A stretch of 64,000 nucleotides of DNA from Flavobacterium segetis (GCF_900129575.1 NZ_FQWE01000003.1:1-64000), one strand, 5' to 3'. Shown: positions 27,400 through 35,761, counted from the first letter of the stretch. Notes: generated from the letters alone by a model not told the origin. Translations and numbers: made by a program.

Positions 27400-28212
27400 A
27401 TGAAAGAAATTTTAAAATACAAGATTTTCACTTTTGATGGCTTCACACTGAATGTAGCGACTATTGTAAAAATTGTTGTGATTTTTATAATAATTGCAGT
27501 TATTTTAAAACTGGTGCGTCTTAGTATATATAAAACCAGAAGGTTTGACGAGGCTAAAAAATTCTCTATCTATACGCTCACTAAATATGTAATAATTATT
27601 TTTTCTTTTATTTATGGATTAAATGTTGTTGGTTTCAACATCTCTGTACTTTTAGCAGGATCTGCAGCACTTTTAGTTGGATTTGGACTTGGAATGCAAA
27701 ATTTGTTTAGCGATTATATTTCCGGAATAATAATTTTAATAGACTCGACTATTAGAGTTGGAGACATCCTTGAAATAAATGGCTTAATTTGCACTGTAGA
27801 ACAAATAAACTTGCGAACCACCACTGTTTATACAAGAGAAGATACTAGTATTATTTTACCTAATACTGACTTGACAAGAAATCATTTAATTAATTGGACA
27901 CACAGCGGAACCAATGCCCGTTTTGAAATCTCCGTTGGAGTAGATTATAGCTCTGATGTAGATCAAGTCATTGCTATTATGCTTAATCTCACGTCAAATT
28001 TTGATCAAATAAAAAAAGAACCCGAAGCTTTTGTTCGCTTTAAAAATTTTGGAGATTCTTCTCTAGATTTTTCTATTTTCTTTTGGTCAGATGAAATATT
28101 TAGAATTGAAAAAATTAAAAGCGATTATCGTATAGCCCTTTTCAAAGCTTTTAGAGAGAACAATATCGGTATCCCGTTTCCACAACGTGTGATTCACAAT
28201 GTCACTAATTAG
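27400..28212 (+). CDS. MscS-family mechanosensitive ion channel
   Basis: This 270-residue channel has three membrane segments (about 15-40, 58-80 and 85-112). The pore-lining helix region is LLAGSAALLVGFGLGMQNLFSDYISGIIILID, and the beta domain DTIRVGDILEINGLICTVEQINLRTTTVYTREDTSIILPN follows. It would release solutes at hypo-osmotic shock. It is 5 bp downstream of the permease gene, so co-transcribed. It converges on dtd with a 12-bp gap. Confidence 0.92.
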   Translation: MKEILKYKIFTFDGFTLNVATIVKIVVIFIIIAVILKLVRLSIYKTRRFDEAKKFSIYTLTKYVIIIFSFIYGLNVVGFNISVLLAGSAALLVGFGLGMQNLFSDYISGIIILIDSTIRVGDILEINGLICTVEQINLRTTTVYTREDTSIILPNTDLTRNHLINWTHSGTNARFEISVGVDYSSDVDQVIAIMLNLTSNFDQIKKEPEAFVRFKNFGDSSLDFSIFFWSDEIFRIEKIKSDYRIALFKAFRENNIGIPFPQRVIHNVTN

Positions 28213-28224
28213 TATACTCTTGTT

Positions 28225-28677
28225 TTACTCTTTATTTTTACTATCTATCACAATAGTTACTGGCCCATCATTGACTAATTCTACTTTCATATCAGCGCCA
28301 AAAACTCCTACTTGCACTTTTTTATCTAAATTAAACTCTAATTTTTCAATAAATTTCTTATAAAGTGGTACGGCAATTTCAGGTTTTGATGCTTTGATGT
28401 AGGAAGGGCGATTGCCTTTTTTGGTTAAAGCATGTAGCGTAAATTGGCTGACAACTAAAATTTCGCCACCAATATCTTTAACGGATAGATTCATTACTTG
28501 TTTCTCATCTCCAAAAATCCTTAGATTAGAAATTTTTTGACAAAGCCAGTCAATATCTTCCTGATTATCGGTATCTTCAATACCAATTAAAACAAGTAAT
28601 CCTTTTTGGATTTTAGCAATTACATTGTTTTCAACAGTAACGGAGGCTTGAGAAACTCTTTGTATAACAACTTTCAT
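28225..28677 (-). CDS. dtd: D-aminoacyl-tRNA deacylase
   Basis: This 150-residue enzyme removes D-amino acids (and glycine) from mischarged tRNA. The family motifs are present: MKVVIQRVSQASVTVEN at the start, GGEILVVSQFTLHALTKKGNRPSY in the middle (SQFT) and VELVNDGPVTIVID at the end (NxGPVT). It probably shares a transcript with rsgA, whose gene lies 107 bp upstream. Confidence 0.95.
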   Translation of the reverse strand: MKVVIQRVSQASVTVENNVIAKIQKGLLVLIGIEDTDNQEDIDWLCQKISNLRIFGDEKQVMNLSVKDIGGEILVVSQFTLHALTKKGNRPSYIKASKPEIAVPLYKKFIEKLEFNLDKKVQVGVFGADMKVELVNDGPVTIVIDSKNKE

Positions 28678-28784
28678 TAATTAGTCTTAAGGTTTTAAAG
28701 GAATAAGGTCAAAAATCGTAAAACTATCTTAACCGTCTAGTTACCGCTGACTCTCGATTTTCGACATTGCAACTTTCCACACAT

Positions 28785-29762
28785 TTACTCCCTCGTTTTA
28801 TCACTAATAATTCGGTCTTCATTGTGAATATCAGTGCGGTAATTTTCATCATCACCTTCTAGGATCTTAAGGTAACTTCTGTAGCGTGACCAAGCAATTT
28901 CATCTCTTTCCAAAGCTGCTTTTATTGCGCAGTGAGGTTCGTCTTTATGTAAGCAGTTATTGAATTTACATTGTTCTTTTAATTTAAAAAACTCAGGAAA
29001 GTAACCACTGATTTCTTCTTTTTCCATATCTACAATCCCAAACCCTTTGATTCCGGGTGTATCTATAATTTTGGCATCAAAAGATAAATCATACATTTCA
29101 GCAAACGTTGTTGTATGCTGCCCTTGTTTACTAGCTTCTGAAATAGTCTTAGTTTTTAAATGTAGTGTAGGTTCCATTGCATTTACCAATGTTGATTTTC
29201 CAACACCGGAGTGTCCCGAAAACATGCTCACTTTACCAATCATCAATTCTTTGAGCTCTTCTATACCTTTCATTTCAGTCGAAGAAACTCTTAAACACTT
29301 ATAACCTATTTCTTGATAAACATGTTGCATGTATAATTGTTCGTCAAGCGTGGCCTCATCAAAAGTATCGATTTTATTAAAAACTAGAATTGTTTCTATT
29401 CCATACGCTTCGGCAGTTACTAGAAAACGATCTATAAAATTGAAAGTCGTAGGTGGATTATTGATCGTAATCAATAGAAAAACACGATCAATATTAGAAG
29501 CAATTATATGCATTTGATGCGATAAATTTACTGACTTACGTACAATGTAGTTCTTTCTCTCCTGTATATTATGAATGGTTCCAGTGACTGTATCTGAGGA
29601 TTCTTCTAGTTCATAATCAACAATATCGCCCACAGCAATAGGATTCGTGCTTTTTATACCTTTGATTCGGAATTTCCCTTTCATGCGGCATTCTATAAAA
29701 TCCCCTTGTTCAGATTTTACGGTGTACCAACTTCCTGTAGATTTATAAACGAGTCCTGTCAT
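28785..29762 (-). CDS. rsgA: Ribosome small-subunit-dependent GTPase A
   Basis: This 325-residue circularly permuted GTPase acts in late 30S ribosome maturation. An N-terminal OB-fold domain runs to about residue 75, then the G motifs come in permuted order: VFNKID (G4), GHSGVGKSTLVNA (G1), DTPGIKGFG (G3). A C-terminal zinc site follows (CKFNNCLHKDEPHC). Normal length. A TATCTTTG box at 29822-29829 gives it its own promoter downstream of the aromatic operon terminator. Confidence 0.95.
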   Translation of the reverse strand: MTGLVYKSTGSWYTVKSEQGDFIECRMKGKFRIKGIKSTNPIAVGDIVDYELEESSDTVTGTIHNIQERKNYIVRKSVNLSHQMHIIASNIDRVFLLITINNPPTTFNFIDRFLVTAEAYGIETILVFNKIDTFDEATLDEQLYMQHVYQEIGYKCLRVSSTEMKGIEELKELMIGKVSMFSGHSGVGKSTLVNAMEPTLHLKTKTISEASKQGQHTTTFAEMYDLSFDAKIIDTPGIKGFGIVDMEKEEISGYFPEFFKLKEQCKFNNCLHKDEPHCAIKAALERDEIAWSRYRSYLKILEGDDENYRTDIHNEDRIISDKTRE

Positions 29763-29821
29763 AGAGGATTAATGATTGAAGATTAACAATTTTAGATTTA
29801 TAATGCAAACCTAGTAATTTG

Positions 29822-29829
29822 CAAAGATA
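29822..29829 (-). promoter_or_regulatory. -7 promoter box (TATCTTTG) for rsgA
   Basis: A full TAnnTTTG match on the minus strand lies 59 nt upstream of the rsgA ATG, between the aromatic operon terminator and rsgA. Confidence 0.5.
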
Positions 29830-29893
29830 GAGGATTTATGATTTAGGAATACTGATTTTAGACTGATGATTTTACAACAATTCCTTAAAATAG

Positions 29894-29926
29894 AAAAATC
29901 CCAAAACGTAGCGCTTTGGGATTTTT
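29894..29926 (-). terminator. Terminator of the aromatic amino-acid operon
   Basis: A 12-bp stem (AAAAATCCCAAA and its complement, arms 29894-29905 and 29915-29926) with a 9-nt loop is followed on the minus strand by T-rich sequence. It lies 24 bp after the stop codon of the DAHP synthase-chorismate mutase gene. Confidence 0.88.
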
Positions 29927-29949
29927 AAAATCTCTAATTTTGAATTATT

Positions 29950-31032
29950 TTAATCATTTAATATTTTGTCTTGATGACTGATACTTTCTTGGTGAATCGC
30001 TTTAAATAATCGAAGAACAAATTCTTCTGACAGTCCTTTTTTCTCCCCATCCAAAATCATTTTCCCTAATATTTCATTCCAACGATTGTTTTGCAATACT
30101 GCAACATTTGCCTCTTTTTTGACATGACCTATTTCGTCTGCTACTTTCATCCTTTTACCTAGCAGCTCTACTAAAGTAGCGTCTAAAACATCGATGTTTG
30201 CTCTCAATTTTTTCATTTTATGAGTAAATTCATCTGACACATCATCTAACTTTCTAACTTTTAAATCAATAAAAATTTGTTTCAACGCATCTGGTGTTAC
30301 CTGTTGTGCTGCATCGCTCCATGCATTATCCGGATCAATATGCGTTTCTATAATCATACCGTCATAATTTAGATCCAAAGCTTCTTGGGTCACTTCAAGT
30401 ATCATTTTGCGATCACCAGTAATATGAGACGGATCGATGATTAGCGGTAAATCAGGAAATTTATTTTGTAATTCGATAGCAATTTGCCATTCTGGAATAT
30501 TCCTATATTTTGTTTTCTCATAAGTTGAGAAGCCCCTGTGAATTACTCCTAGTTTCTCGATTCCAGCATTGTGTAATCTTTCAACGCCACCTAACCATAA
30601 TGATAAATCTGGGTTTACAGGGTTTTTAACCAAAACAATTTTCTTAGTTCCTGCAAGTGCATCTGCAATTTCCTGCACTGCAAAAGGATTTACTGTCGTT
30701 CTAGCCCCAATCCATAAAACATCAATGTCATATTCTAATGCTAATTTTACGTGAGCAGCATTGGCTACTTCGGTACCCATCAATAGTCCCGTTTGTTCCT
30801 TCGCTTTTTTAAGCCATTTCAACCCTATTTCTCCTACTCCTTCAAATCCTCCTGGTCGAGTACGTGGTTTCCAGATACCAGCTCTAAATATACTTACATC
30901 TGAATCTTTTAATTCATGAGCTATTTTTAATACTTGCTCTTCTGTTTCAGCACTGCAAGGTCCTGCTATAACAAGTGGATGTGTTAAATTAAACTCATTT
31001 AACCAGTTTCTCATTTCTTTCTTATTCTCCAT
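29950..31032 (-). CDS. Bifunctional DAHP synthase / chorismate mutase
   Basis: This 360-residue fusion has a KDO8P-synthase-like DAHP synthase domain at about 1-265 (VIAGPCSAETEEQVL, GIWKPRTRPGGFEGVGE, IIDPSHITGDRK) and an AroQ-type chorismate mutase helical domain at about 270-360 (LRANIDVLDATLVELLGKRMKVADEIGHVKK). It catalyses the first committed step of aromatic synthesis and also the chorismate-to-prephenate step. In many Bacteroidota the mutase is joined here rather than to prephenate dehydratase, and PheA in this operon indeed lacks it. Last gene of the aromatic operon. Confidence 0.95.
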   Translation of the reverse strand: MENKKEMRNWLNEFNLTHPLVIAGPCSAETEEQVLKIAHELKDSDVSIFRAGIWKPRTRPGGFEGVGEIGLKWLKKAKEQTGLLMGTEVANAAHVKLALEYDIDVLWIGARTTVNPFAVQEIADALAGTKKIVLVKNPVNPDLSLWLGGVERLHNAGIEKLGVIHRGFSTYEKTKYRNIPEWQIAIELQNKFPDLPLIIDPSHITGDRKMILEVTQEALDLNYDGMIIETHIDPDNAWSDAAQQVTPDALKQIFIDLKVRKLDDVSDEFTHKMKKLRANIDVLDATLVELLGKRMKVADEIGHVKKEANVAVLQNNRWNEILGKMILDGEKKGLSEEFVLRLFKAIHQESISHQDKILND

Positions 31033-31068
31033 TTTTTATAATTATTTATTTTTTTATTAAGTCAAGTT

Positions 31069-31950
31069 TTATTTTCTAATCGATTCTTTATTTGGGATTT
31101 GAGAAATCATCCCGTTTAATATTTCTTTTATCCTATTCACACTTTCCATCTCTTCGAATATCGCATCATAATCCTCATTTACGAGCAAATCTTTAAAATG
31201 TGTTAGATTAGAAATATATTCCTCAAGTGTTTTTACCACTTGTTTTCTATTCTGTTTAAAAATAGGCGTCCACATTGCAGGCGAACTTTTAGCTAATCGT
31301 ACGGTACTTTCAAAACCTGAGCCAGCCATGTCAAATATATCTTGCTCATGTTTCTCTTTTTGAATTACGGTTTTACCCAACATAAAAGCAGAAATATGTG
31401 ACAAATGCGACACATAAGCAATGTGTTTATCGTGTGATTTCGGATCCATGTATCTGATTCTCATCCCCATTTGCTTGAATAAATCCAGCGCTTTTTCTTG
31501 TAATTTGAAAGTTGTTTTTTCAACCTCGCAAATAATATTTGTTTTACCTTGAAACAACCCTGTAATTGCCGCTGATGGCCCTGAGAACTCTGTACCTGCA
31601 ATAGGGTGCGTGGCTATAAAATTTCTTCTTTTAGCATGGTTTACAACTGCTTCACAAATAGGCATTTTAGTTGAACCCACTTCAAATACAACTGTTTGTT
31701 CGCCAATCGAATCTAAAACTTTTGGTAAAATAATCAAAGCCACATCTACTGGAACTGAAACAATCACAAAATCAGCATCGCCCAAATCCTCAAAAGTCGC
31801 TGCCGCTTCAACGACACCAAGCGCGATTGCCTGAGCCAAATGACTTTCATCCGCATCGATCCCAAAAATCGTAGCTTCAGGTTGTAACGATTTAATGTCT
31901 AATGCCATTGAACCACCTATTAATCCTATTCCTATTACGTATACTTTCAT
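31069..31950 (-). CDS. tyrA: Prephenate dehydrogenase
   Basis: This 293-residue NAD(P)-dependent enzyme oxidises prephenate to 4-hydroxyphenylpyruvate for tyrosine synthesis. The dinucleotide motif VIGIGLIGGSMALDIK is at 4-19. Conserved catalytic segments are THPIAGTEFSGPSAA near 118-132 and HDKHIAYVSHLSHISAFML near 183-200. There is no fused mutase or ACT domain. It is 36 bp upstream of the DAHP synthase gene, and separated from the aminotransferase gene by 225 bp containing a palindromic repeat. Confidence 0.94.
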   Translation of the reverse strand: MKVYVIGIGLIGGSMALDIKSLQPEATIFGIDADESHLAQAIALGVVEAAATFEDLGDADFVIVSVPVDVALIILPKVLDSIGEQTVVFEVGSTKMPICEAVVNHAKRRNFIATHPIAGTEFSGPSAAITGLFQGKTNIICEVEKTTFKLQEKALDLFKQMGMRIRYMDPKSHDKHIAYVSHLSHISAFMLGKTVIQKEKHEQDIFDMAGSGFESTVRLAKSSPAMWTPIFKQNRKQVVKTLEEYISNLTHFKDLLVNEDYDAIFEEMESVNRIKEILNGMISQIPNKESIRK

Positions 31951-31984
31951 GTTCTAATTTTCATAATTTGTCTTAATTGTTTCT

Positions 31985-32068
31985 AGGAGCTGCTTCCTGC
32001 TATCCGTTACAATCTTTTATGTCAGCCGCGGCGGACATAACAGGATTTTCACTACTATCAGGGCTAGG
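31985..32068. repeat. GC-rich palindromic intergenic repeat (REP-like) inside the aromatic operon
   Basis: About 84 bp form a long imperfect inverted repeat. The core, TTATGTC-(A)GCCGCGGC-(G)GACATAA at about 32017-32040, is a nearly perfect palindrome. The outer arms AGGAGCT...CCTGCTATC and CTATCAGGGCT also pair. Base composition is far above the AT-rich surroundings. From memory, elements of this sequence type (CCTGCTATCC... CAGGGCTAGG) recur in intergenic regions of Flavobacterium genomes; only one copy lies in this window, so dispersal is not shown here. Confidence 0.65.
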
Positions 32069-32175
32069 CAATCTCGTTTTTTAAAACGTTTACTTTCTTA
32101 AAAACAATTACAATTAACCTATTGTCCTGTGCTTGTTACAAGCCGTTTAAATACGAGACGTGATGAATTGTATCT

Positions 32176-33324
32176 CTAAGTACAACGACTGATCGCCTCA
32201 TCAATTTTTTCTTCTTTTACACACAACGCAAATCGAACGTATCCTTCTCCATTACTACCAAAAATAGTTCCGGGCGTAATAAAAATTGATTTTTCGTGTA
32301 ATATTTCATCAATGAATTTTTCTGCCGATGTAATTCCCTTTGGTAATTTTGCCCAGACAAATAATCCTACTCCTTCTTTATAAACTTTGCAACCCAATTT
32401 TTCTGCTAATTGTTCCGTTAAAACTCTGCGTTTTTTATAAATTACATTCATCTCTTCAAACCATGAAGTTTCACTTTTTAGAGCTTCAATTGCACCTTTT
32501 TGAATGCCAAAGAACATTCCGCTATCCATATTGCTTTTTACTTTTAAAACGGCATCAATACAAGTAGCATTTCCTAATACCATCCCAACTCTCCAACCTG
32601 CCATATTGAAAGTTTTACTCAATGAATTTAATTCTAAAGCAACGTCCTTAGCTCCATCCACTTGCAACAAACTGATTGGGTTATCATTCAACACAAAACT
32701 ATAGGGGTTATCGTTAACTAATAAAATATGATGCTTTTTAGCAAAAGCCACTAACTTTGAAAACAACTCTAAACTTCCCCTTGCCCCTGTTGGCATGTGC
32801 GGATAACCAATCCACATAATTTTAACCTTTGATAAATCTAATTTTTCTAAGGCTTCAAAATCAGGCTCCCAATTGGTGTGTTCTGTTAAATTGTAAAATA
32901 CAGGAATCGCTCCTACTAAATTTGTTACTGATGTATATGTAGGATAGCCAGGATTTGGGATTAGTACATGGTCTCCTTCATTTAAAAAAGCCAGTGAAAT
33001 ATGCATAATTCCTTCCTTCGAACCCATCAATGGTAATATTTCAACAGCGGGAATCAAAGCAACATTATAATTTTTTTTATAAAAATTAGCAATTCCTTCA
33101 CGCAATTCAGGGAGACCTTGATAACTCTGATATTGATGTGCATTGGGATCGCTCATTGCTAAACTCACCGCATCAACAACAGCTTGTGATGGCAATAAAT
33201 CAGGACTTCCAATTCCCATATTTATTATTGGTTTACCTTCAGCGGCAAGTTGTCTTACTTCTCTTAATTTAGAGGAGAAATAATATTCTTCAATTGTATC
33301 TAAACGTTTAGCTGTTGTTATCAT
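32176..33324 (-). CDS. PLP-dependent class I/II aminotransferase
   Basis: This 382-residue fold-type I aminotransferase has the PLP lysine in SLSKTFNMAGWRVGMVLG (near 236-252), NPGYPTYTSVTNLVGA, and the arginine motif FVRFALCV near the C-terminus. Its place between pheA and tyrA suggests it transaminates phenylpyruvate and 4-hydroxyphenylpyruvate, completing phenylalanine and tyrosine synthesis. The sequence alone does not fix the substrate. Confidence 0.9.
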   Translation of the reverse strand: MITTAKRLDTIEEYYFSSKLREVRQLAAEGKPIINMGIGSPDLLPSQAVVDAVSLAMSDPNAHQYQSYQGLPELREGIANFYKKNYNVALIPAVEILPLMGSKEGIMHISLAFLNEGDHVLIPNPGYPTYTSVTNLVGAIPVFYNLTEHTNWEPDFEALEKLDLSKVKIMWIGYPHMPTGARGSLELFSKLVAFAKKHHILLVNDNPYSFVLNDNPISLLQVDGAKDVALELNSLSKTFNMAGWRVGMVLGNATCIDAVLKVKSNMDSGMFFGIQKGAIEALKSETSWFEEMNVIYKKRRVLTEQLAEKLGCKVYKEGVGLFVWAKLPKGITSAEKFIDEILHEKSIFITPGTIFGSNGEGYVRFALCVKEEKIDEAISRCT

Positions 33325-33387
33325 TTTTATGTGCCTGTTTTTATTAAATCAACGGTATTTATATTTCCTAGATTTGGGCTAGAAAGT

Positions 33388-34212
33388 TTATTTTGTGTTT
33401 TTATATTCTCCTAAAACCTTAAAGTATTCCGCCATAATTACTAATAAAGATTTTGCTTTAGCGTAATCCTCATATTTATCAAAAGTAACGTCCACAAAAA
33501 AAGAATATTTCCACGGTGTATCTATTTTAGGCAAGGACTGGATTTTTGTCAAATTCAATTTACAATCACTCATTACATTTAAAACTGCCGCTAAACTGCC
33601 GCGCTTATGGTCCAATTCAAATTTGATTGAAGCTCTTTGTATTTCATTTTCGACAACGAATGAATTTTCTTTTTTGATGATAACAAAACGGGTCATGTTA
33701 TTTTTGATCGTTTGAATTTCTGGAGCCAAAATATCTAAATCATACATTTCCGAGGCGGTTATACTGGCAATCGCTGCTATTCCCTTGAGCTGATTTTGTT
33801 GAATTCTACGTGCCGTCTCAGCAGTATCTTTATCCTCTACTAGTTTAATATATGGATATTTCTTTAAAAAATCCATACATTGTAAAATAGCCATTGGATG
33901 GGAATGTACCTCTACAATATCTTGTATTCTTTGACCTCTCAAAGCCATTAAATTTTGATGAATTTGCAAGTAATGCTCCCCAATAATATGTAAATTATTT
34001 TTATCAATTAATGCGTAATTTGGAATAATGGGTCCAGCAATTGAATTTTCAATTGCCATCACCGCTTGATCTGATTTACCAGATAATAGGCTGTCTACTA
34101 ATTCCTCAAAAGACAAGCACTCATCAACAATCACGTTTTGTTCATAATATTCTTGTGCGACCTGATGATGAAAAGATCCCTTTATACCTTGAATTGCTAC
34201 TTTATTAATCAT
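33388..34212 (-). CDS. pheA: Prephenate dehydratase
   Basis: This 274-residue enzyme converts prephenate to phenylpyruvate. The dehydratase domain (about 1-185) holds IQGIKGSFHHQVAQEYY, MAIENSIAGPI and the conserved NNMTRFVII. A C-terminal ACT domain (about 195-270) holds KFELDHKRGSLAAVLNVMSDCKLNLTKIQSLP, which in the family binds phenylalanine for feedback inhibition. No mutase domain is present. First structural gene of the aromatic operon, directly behind the attenuator at 34229-34370. Confidence 0.95.
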   Translation of the reverse strand: MINKVAIQGIKGSFHHQVAQEYYEQNVIVDECLSFEELVDSLLSGKSDQAVMAIENSIAGPIIPNYALIDKNNLHIIGEHYLQIHQNLMALRGQRIQDIVEVHSHPMAILQCMDFLKKYPYIKLVEDKDTAETARRIQQNQLKGIAAIASITASEMYDLDILAPEIQTIKNNMTRFVIIKKENSFVVENEIQRASIKFELDHKRGSLAAVLNVMSDCKLNLTKIQSLPKIDTPWKYSFFVDVTFDKYEDYAKAKSLLVIMAEYFKVLGEYKNTK

Positions 34213-34228
34213 TTTTTTTTAAGATTAG

Positions 34229-34260
34229 GCAAAAAAAAATCCCGATTCACATCGGGATTG
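34229..34260 (-). terminator. Attenuator: Rho-independent terminator in the pheA leader
   Basis: On the minus strand a 9-bp stem (AATCCCGAT paired with ATCGGGATT, arms 34251-34259 and 34238-34246, loop 4 nt) is followed by a run of T down to 34231. It lies 18 nt before the pheA ATG and after the leader peptide, so when formed it would stop transcription before the operon. Its 5' arm can pair instead with 34305-34312. Confidence 0.88.
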
Positions 34261-34312
34261 TATATTATAATTATCAATTTAATTTTTAATTAAATAACCA
34301 TACGACAATCCC
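34254..34312 (-). promoter_or_regulatory. Antiterminator stem competing with the pheA attenuator
   Basis: On the minus strand GGGATTGT (34312-34305, codons 20-22 of the leader peptide) is perfectly complementary to ACAATCCC (34261-34254), which includes the 5' arm of the terminator. The two stems exclude each other. A further segment CAATTCT (34344-34338, codons 9-11) can pair with GGGATTG using two G-U pairs, giving the protector stem of the classical 1:2/2:3/3:4 scheme. Confidence 0.72.
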
Positions 34313-34370
34313 TATCCTGTTTCCAGAAAAAATAATAAGAATTGCTAAAATAAAATCGGTTACTTAACAT
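34290..34370 (-). CDS. Aromatic leader peptide of the pheA operon
   Basis: This 26-codon ORF (ATG at 34370, TAA ending at 34290) is too short for routine ORF calling. Residues 6-16 read FYFSNSYYFFW: four Phe, three Tyr and one Trp, eight aromatic residues in eleven. It lies between a promoter-like pair at 34400-34430 and the attenuator at 34229-34260. Ribosome stalling at these codons when Phe-, Tyr- or Trp-tRNA is scarce would free the segment at 34305-34312 to form the antiterminator. A ribosome reaching the stop codon would cover that segment and let the terminator form. Not described in anything I can cite for Flavobacterium. Confidence 0.85.
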   Translation of the reverse strand: MLSNRFYFSNSYYFFWKQDRDCRMVI

Positions 34371-34399
34371 TGTACTGCTTGTTTGTATTAAACACTGTG

Positions 34400-34430
34400 C
34401 GAATGTATCAATTATTTCTCCTGCTTCGAA
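34400..34430 (-). promoter_or_regulatory. Promoter of the aromatic operon leader
   Basis: On the minus strand TTCG (34430-34427) and TACATTCG (34407-34400) are separated by exactly 19 bp, a near match to TTTG-N19-TAnnTTTG with one change in each box. The leader peptide ATG lies 29 nt downstream of the -7 box. Confidence 0.6.
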
Positions 34431-34469
34431 AAAAAAATTAGCTTTTTTTTAAACAAAAAAAGAATTCTT

Positions 34470-34492
34470 GATAAAACGGCTATAGTTTTATC
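34470..34492 (-). terminator. Likely terminator of the M28 peptidase gene
   Basis: An 8-bp hairpin (GATAAAAC, 7-nt loop, GTTTTATC) is followed on the minus strand, after 8 nt, by a T-run. It lies about 90 nt past the peptidase stop codon and before the aromatic operon promoter, insulating the two. Confidence 0.55.
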
Positions 34493-34578
34493 ATATTATT
34501 AAAATTGAGGTAAAAAATCGAAGTAAAAACATTTAGTAATAATTTTATTAAGTGTTACACACTCGATTAAAAGATTAA

Positions 34579-35505
34579 TTATTTCTTTTTCACTCTTGAC
34601 GGCGTATCGACACCATTAACTATCGTTTGGGAACTAATAGCAATTGCTTTTATAATCTCGGTCATATTATCAAGATCTAAGGTCGAAACCTCATCACTTA
34701 ATTTATGATAATTAGCCTCCACATCCATTTTTGATGTAGAGATGGTATGAGCGGGAACTCCTTGAGCTGCTAATCTTGCATTGTCTGAACGGTAAAAAAG
34801 TTGCTGCTCAGGATAGGGATCTTGATAGAAATTGAAGTTTGTTCCCTTTAAATTTTGTTGTAAAATAGTACCAAAGTCTGTTTTTTCAAATCCTGTAATA
34901 TACGCTGAGTTTTTACCCCACTTACTATCTGTTCCTATCATTTCAATGTTAAACATTGCAATAACTTTGTCTGGATTCATTTTCTCTGAGAAAAATTTCG
35001 ATCCATATCCGCCAATTTCTTCACCAGTAAAAGCGACAAAAATAATAGTTCGTGCATTGTTGTTTAATTCTTTAAAATATTTAGCTAGCGCGATAACGGC
35101 TGTTGTTCCCGAAGCATCGTCATTAGCACCATTATAGATTTTATCTAAGCCTTCTTTTTCCATTCCTAAATGGTCATAATGAGCCGAAAATATAACGAAT
35201 TCGTCTGGTTTTGACCTGCCCGGTATAATACCTATGACATTATTAGCTGCTTGACCCCTTACATCAAATTCCTGACGATAATTATTTAAATCATCATAAT
35301 AGCTAAGATTTATCTTTTTAAATTCATTGGCAATAAAGTCCGATGCTAGTTCAATTCCTGATGAAAAAGTAGCTCTTCCCTCCATTTTATCTGAAGCGAG
35401 TTCTGTTTCAATTCGTATAACTTCTTTTTTATCAATTTTTACACTCTTTTGCGCTTGGACAAAAAACCCAATAAAAAGAAAAATTAATAGACTTTTATTT
35501 TTCAT
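34579..35505 (-). CDS. M28-family zinc metallopeptidase, secreted
   Basis: This 308-residue peptidase has a signal peptide (KSLLIFLFIGFFVQAQ). The M28 zinc ligands are in order: FSAHYDHLG (His), NGANDDASGT (Asp), FTGEEIGGYGSKFF (Glu-Glu), FNIEMIG (Glu), and ISTSKMDVEANYHKLSDEVSTLD (His). It would be an exported aminopeptidase-type enzyme. Its C-terminal end is basic and it shows no T9SS C-terminal domain. Length fits the family. Confidence 0.9.
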   Translation of the reverse strand: MKNKSLLIFLFIGFFVQAQKSVKIDKKEVIRIETELASDKMEGRATFSSGIELASDFIANEFKKINLSYYDDLNNYRQEFDVRGQAANNVIGIIPGRSKPDEFVIFSAHYDHLGMEKEGLDKIYNGANDDASGTTAVIALAKYFKELNNNARTIIFVAFTGEEIGGYGSKFFSEKMNPDKVIAMFNIEMIGTDSKWGKNSAYITGFEKTDFGTILQQNLKGTNFNFYQDPYPEQQLFYRSDNARLAAQGVPAHTISTSKMDVEANYHKLSDEVSTLDLDNMTEIIKAIAISSQTIVNGVDTPSRVKKK

Positions 35506-35736
35506 GTTTAAATAATATTTGTTTTGTTAGAATATGTAATTCAAATAAATATAATTTGATGCTAAACTTATAGCGTGATTATTTTATAATTTACAATCGT
35601 TTAATAATTCTTTGACGCTGCAAATTACAATTTTAAACTAAATATTTAGACAACTATTCATAATCTCAATAACAATTAAAAATGAAAATCAGATAAATGG
35701 CAGTCATCGATACACCAAATCAATTATTTTTCTGTT

Positions 35737-35744
35737 TACTTTTG
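35737..35744 (+). promoter_or_regulatory. -7 promoter box (TACTTTTG) for gldA
   Basis: A full TAnnTTTG match lies 17 nt upstream of the gldA ATG in a 256-bp divergent intergenic region. Confidence 0.5.
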
Positions 35745-35761
35745 TAACAAATAAATAGATC

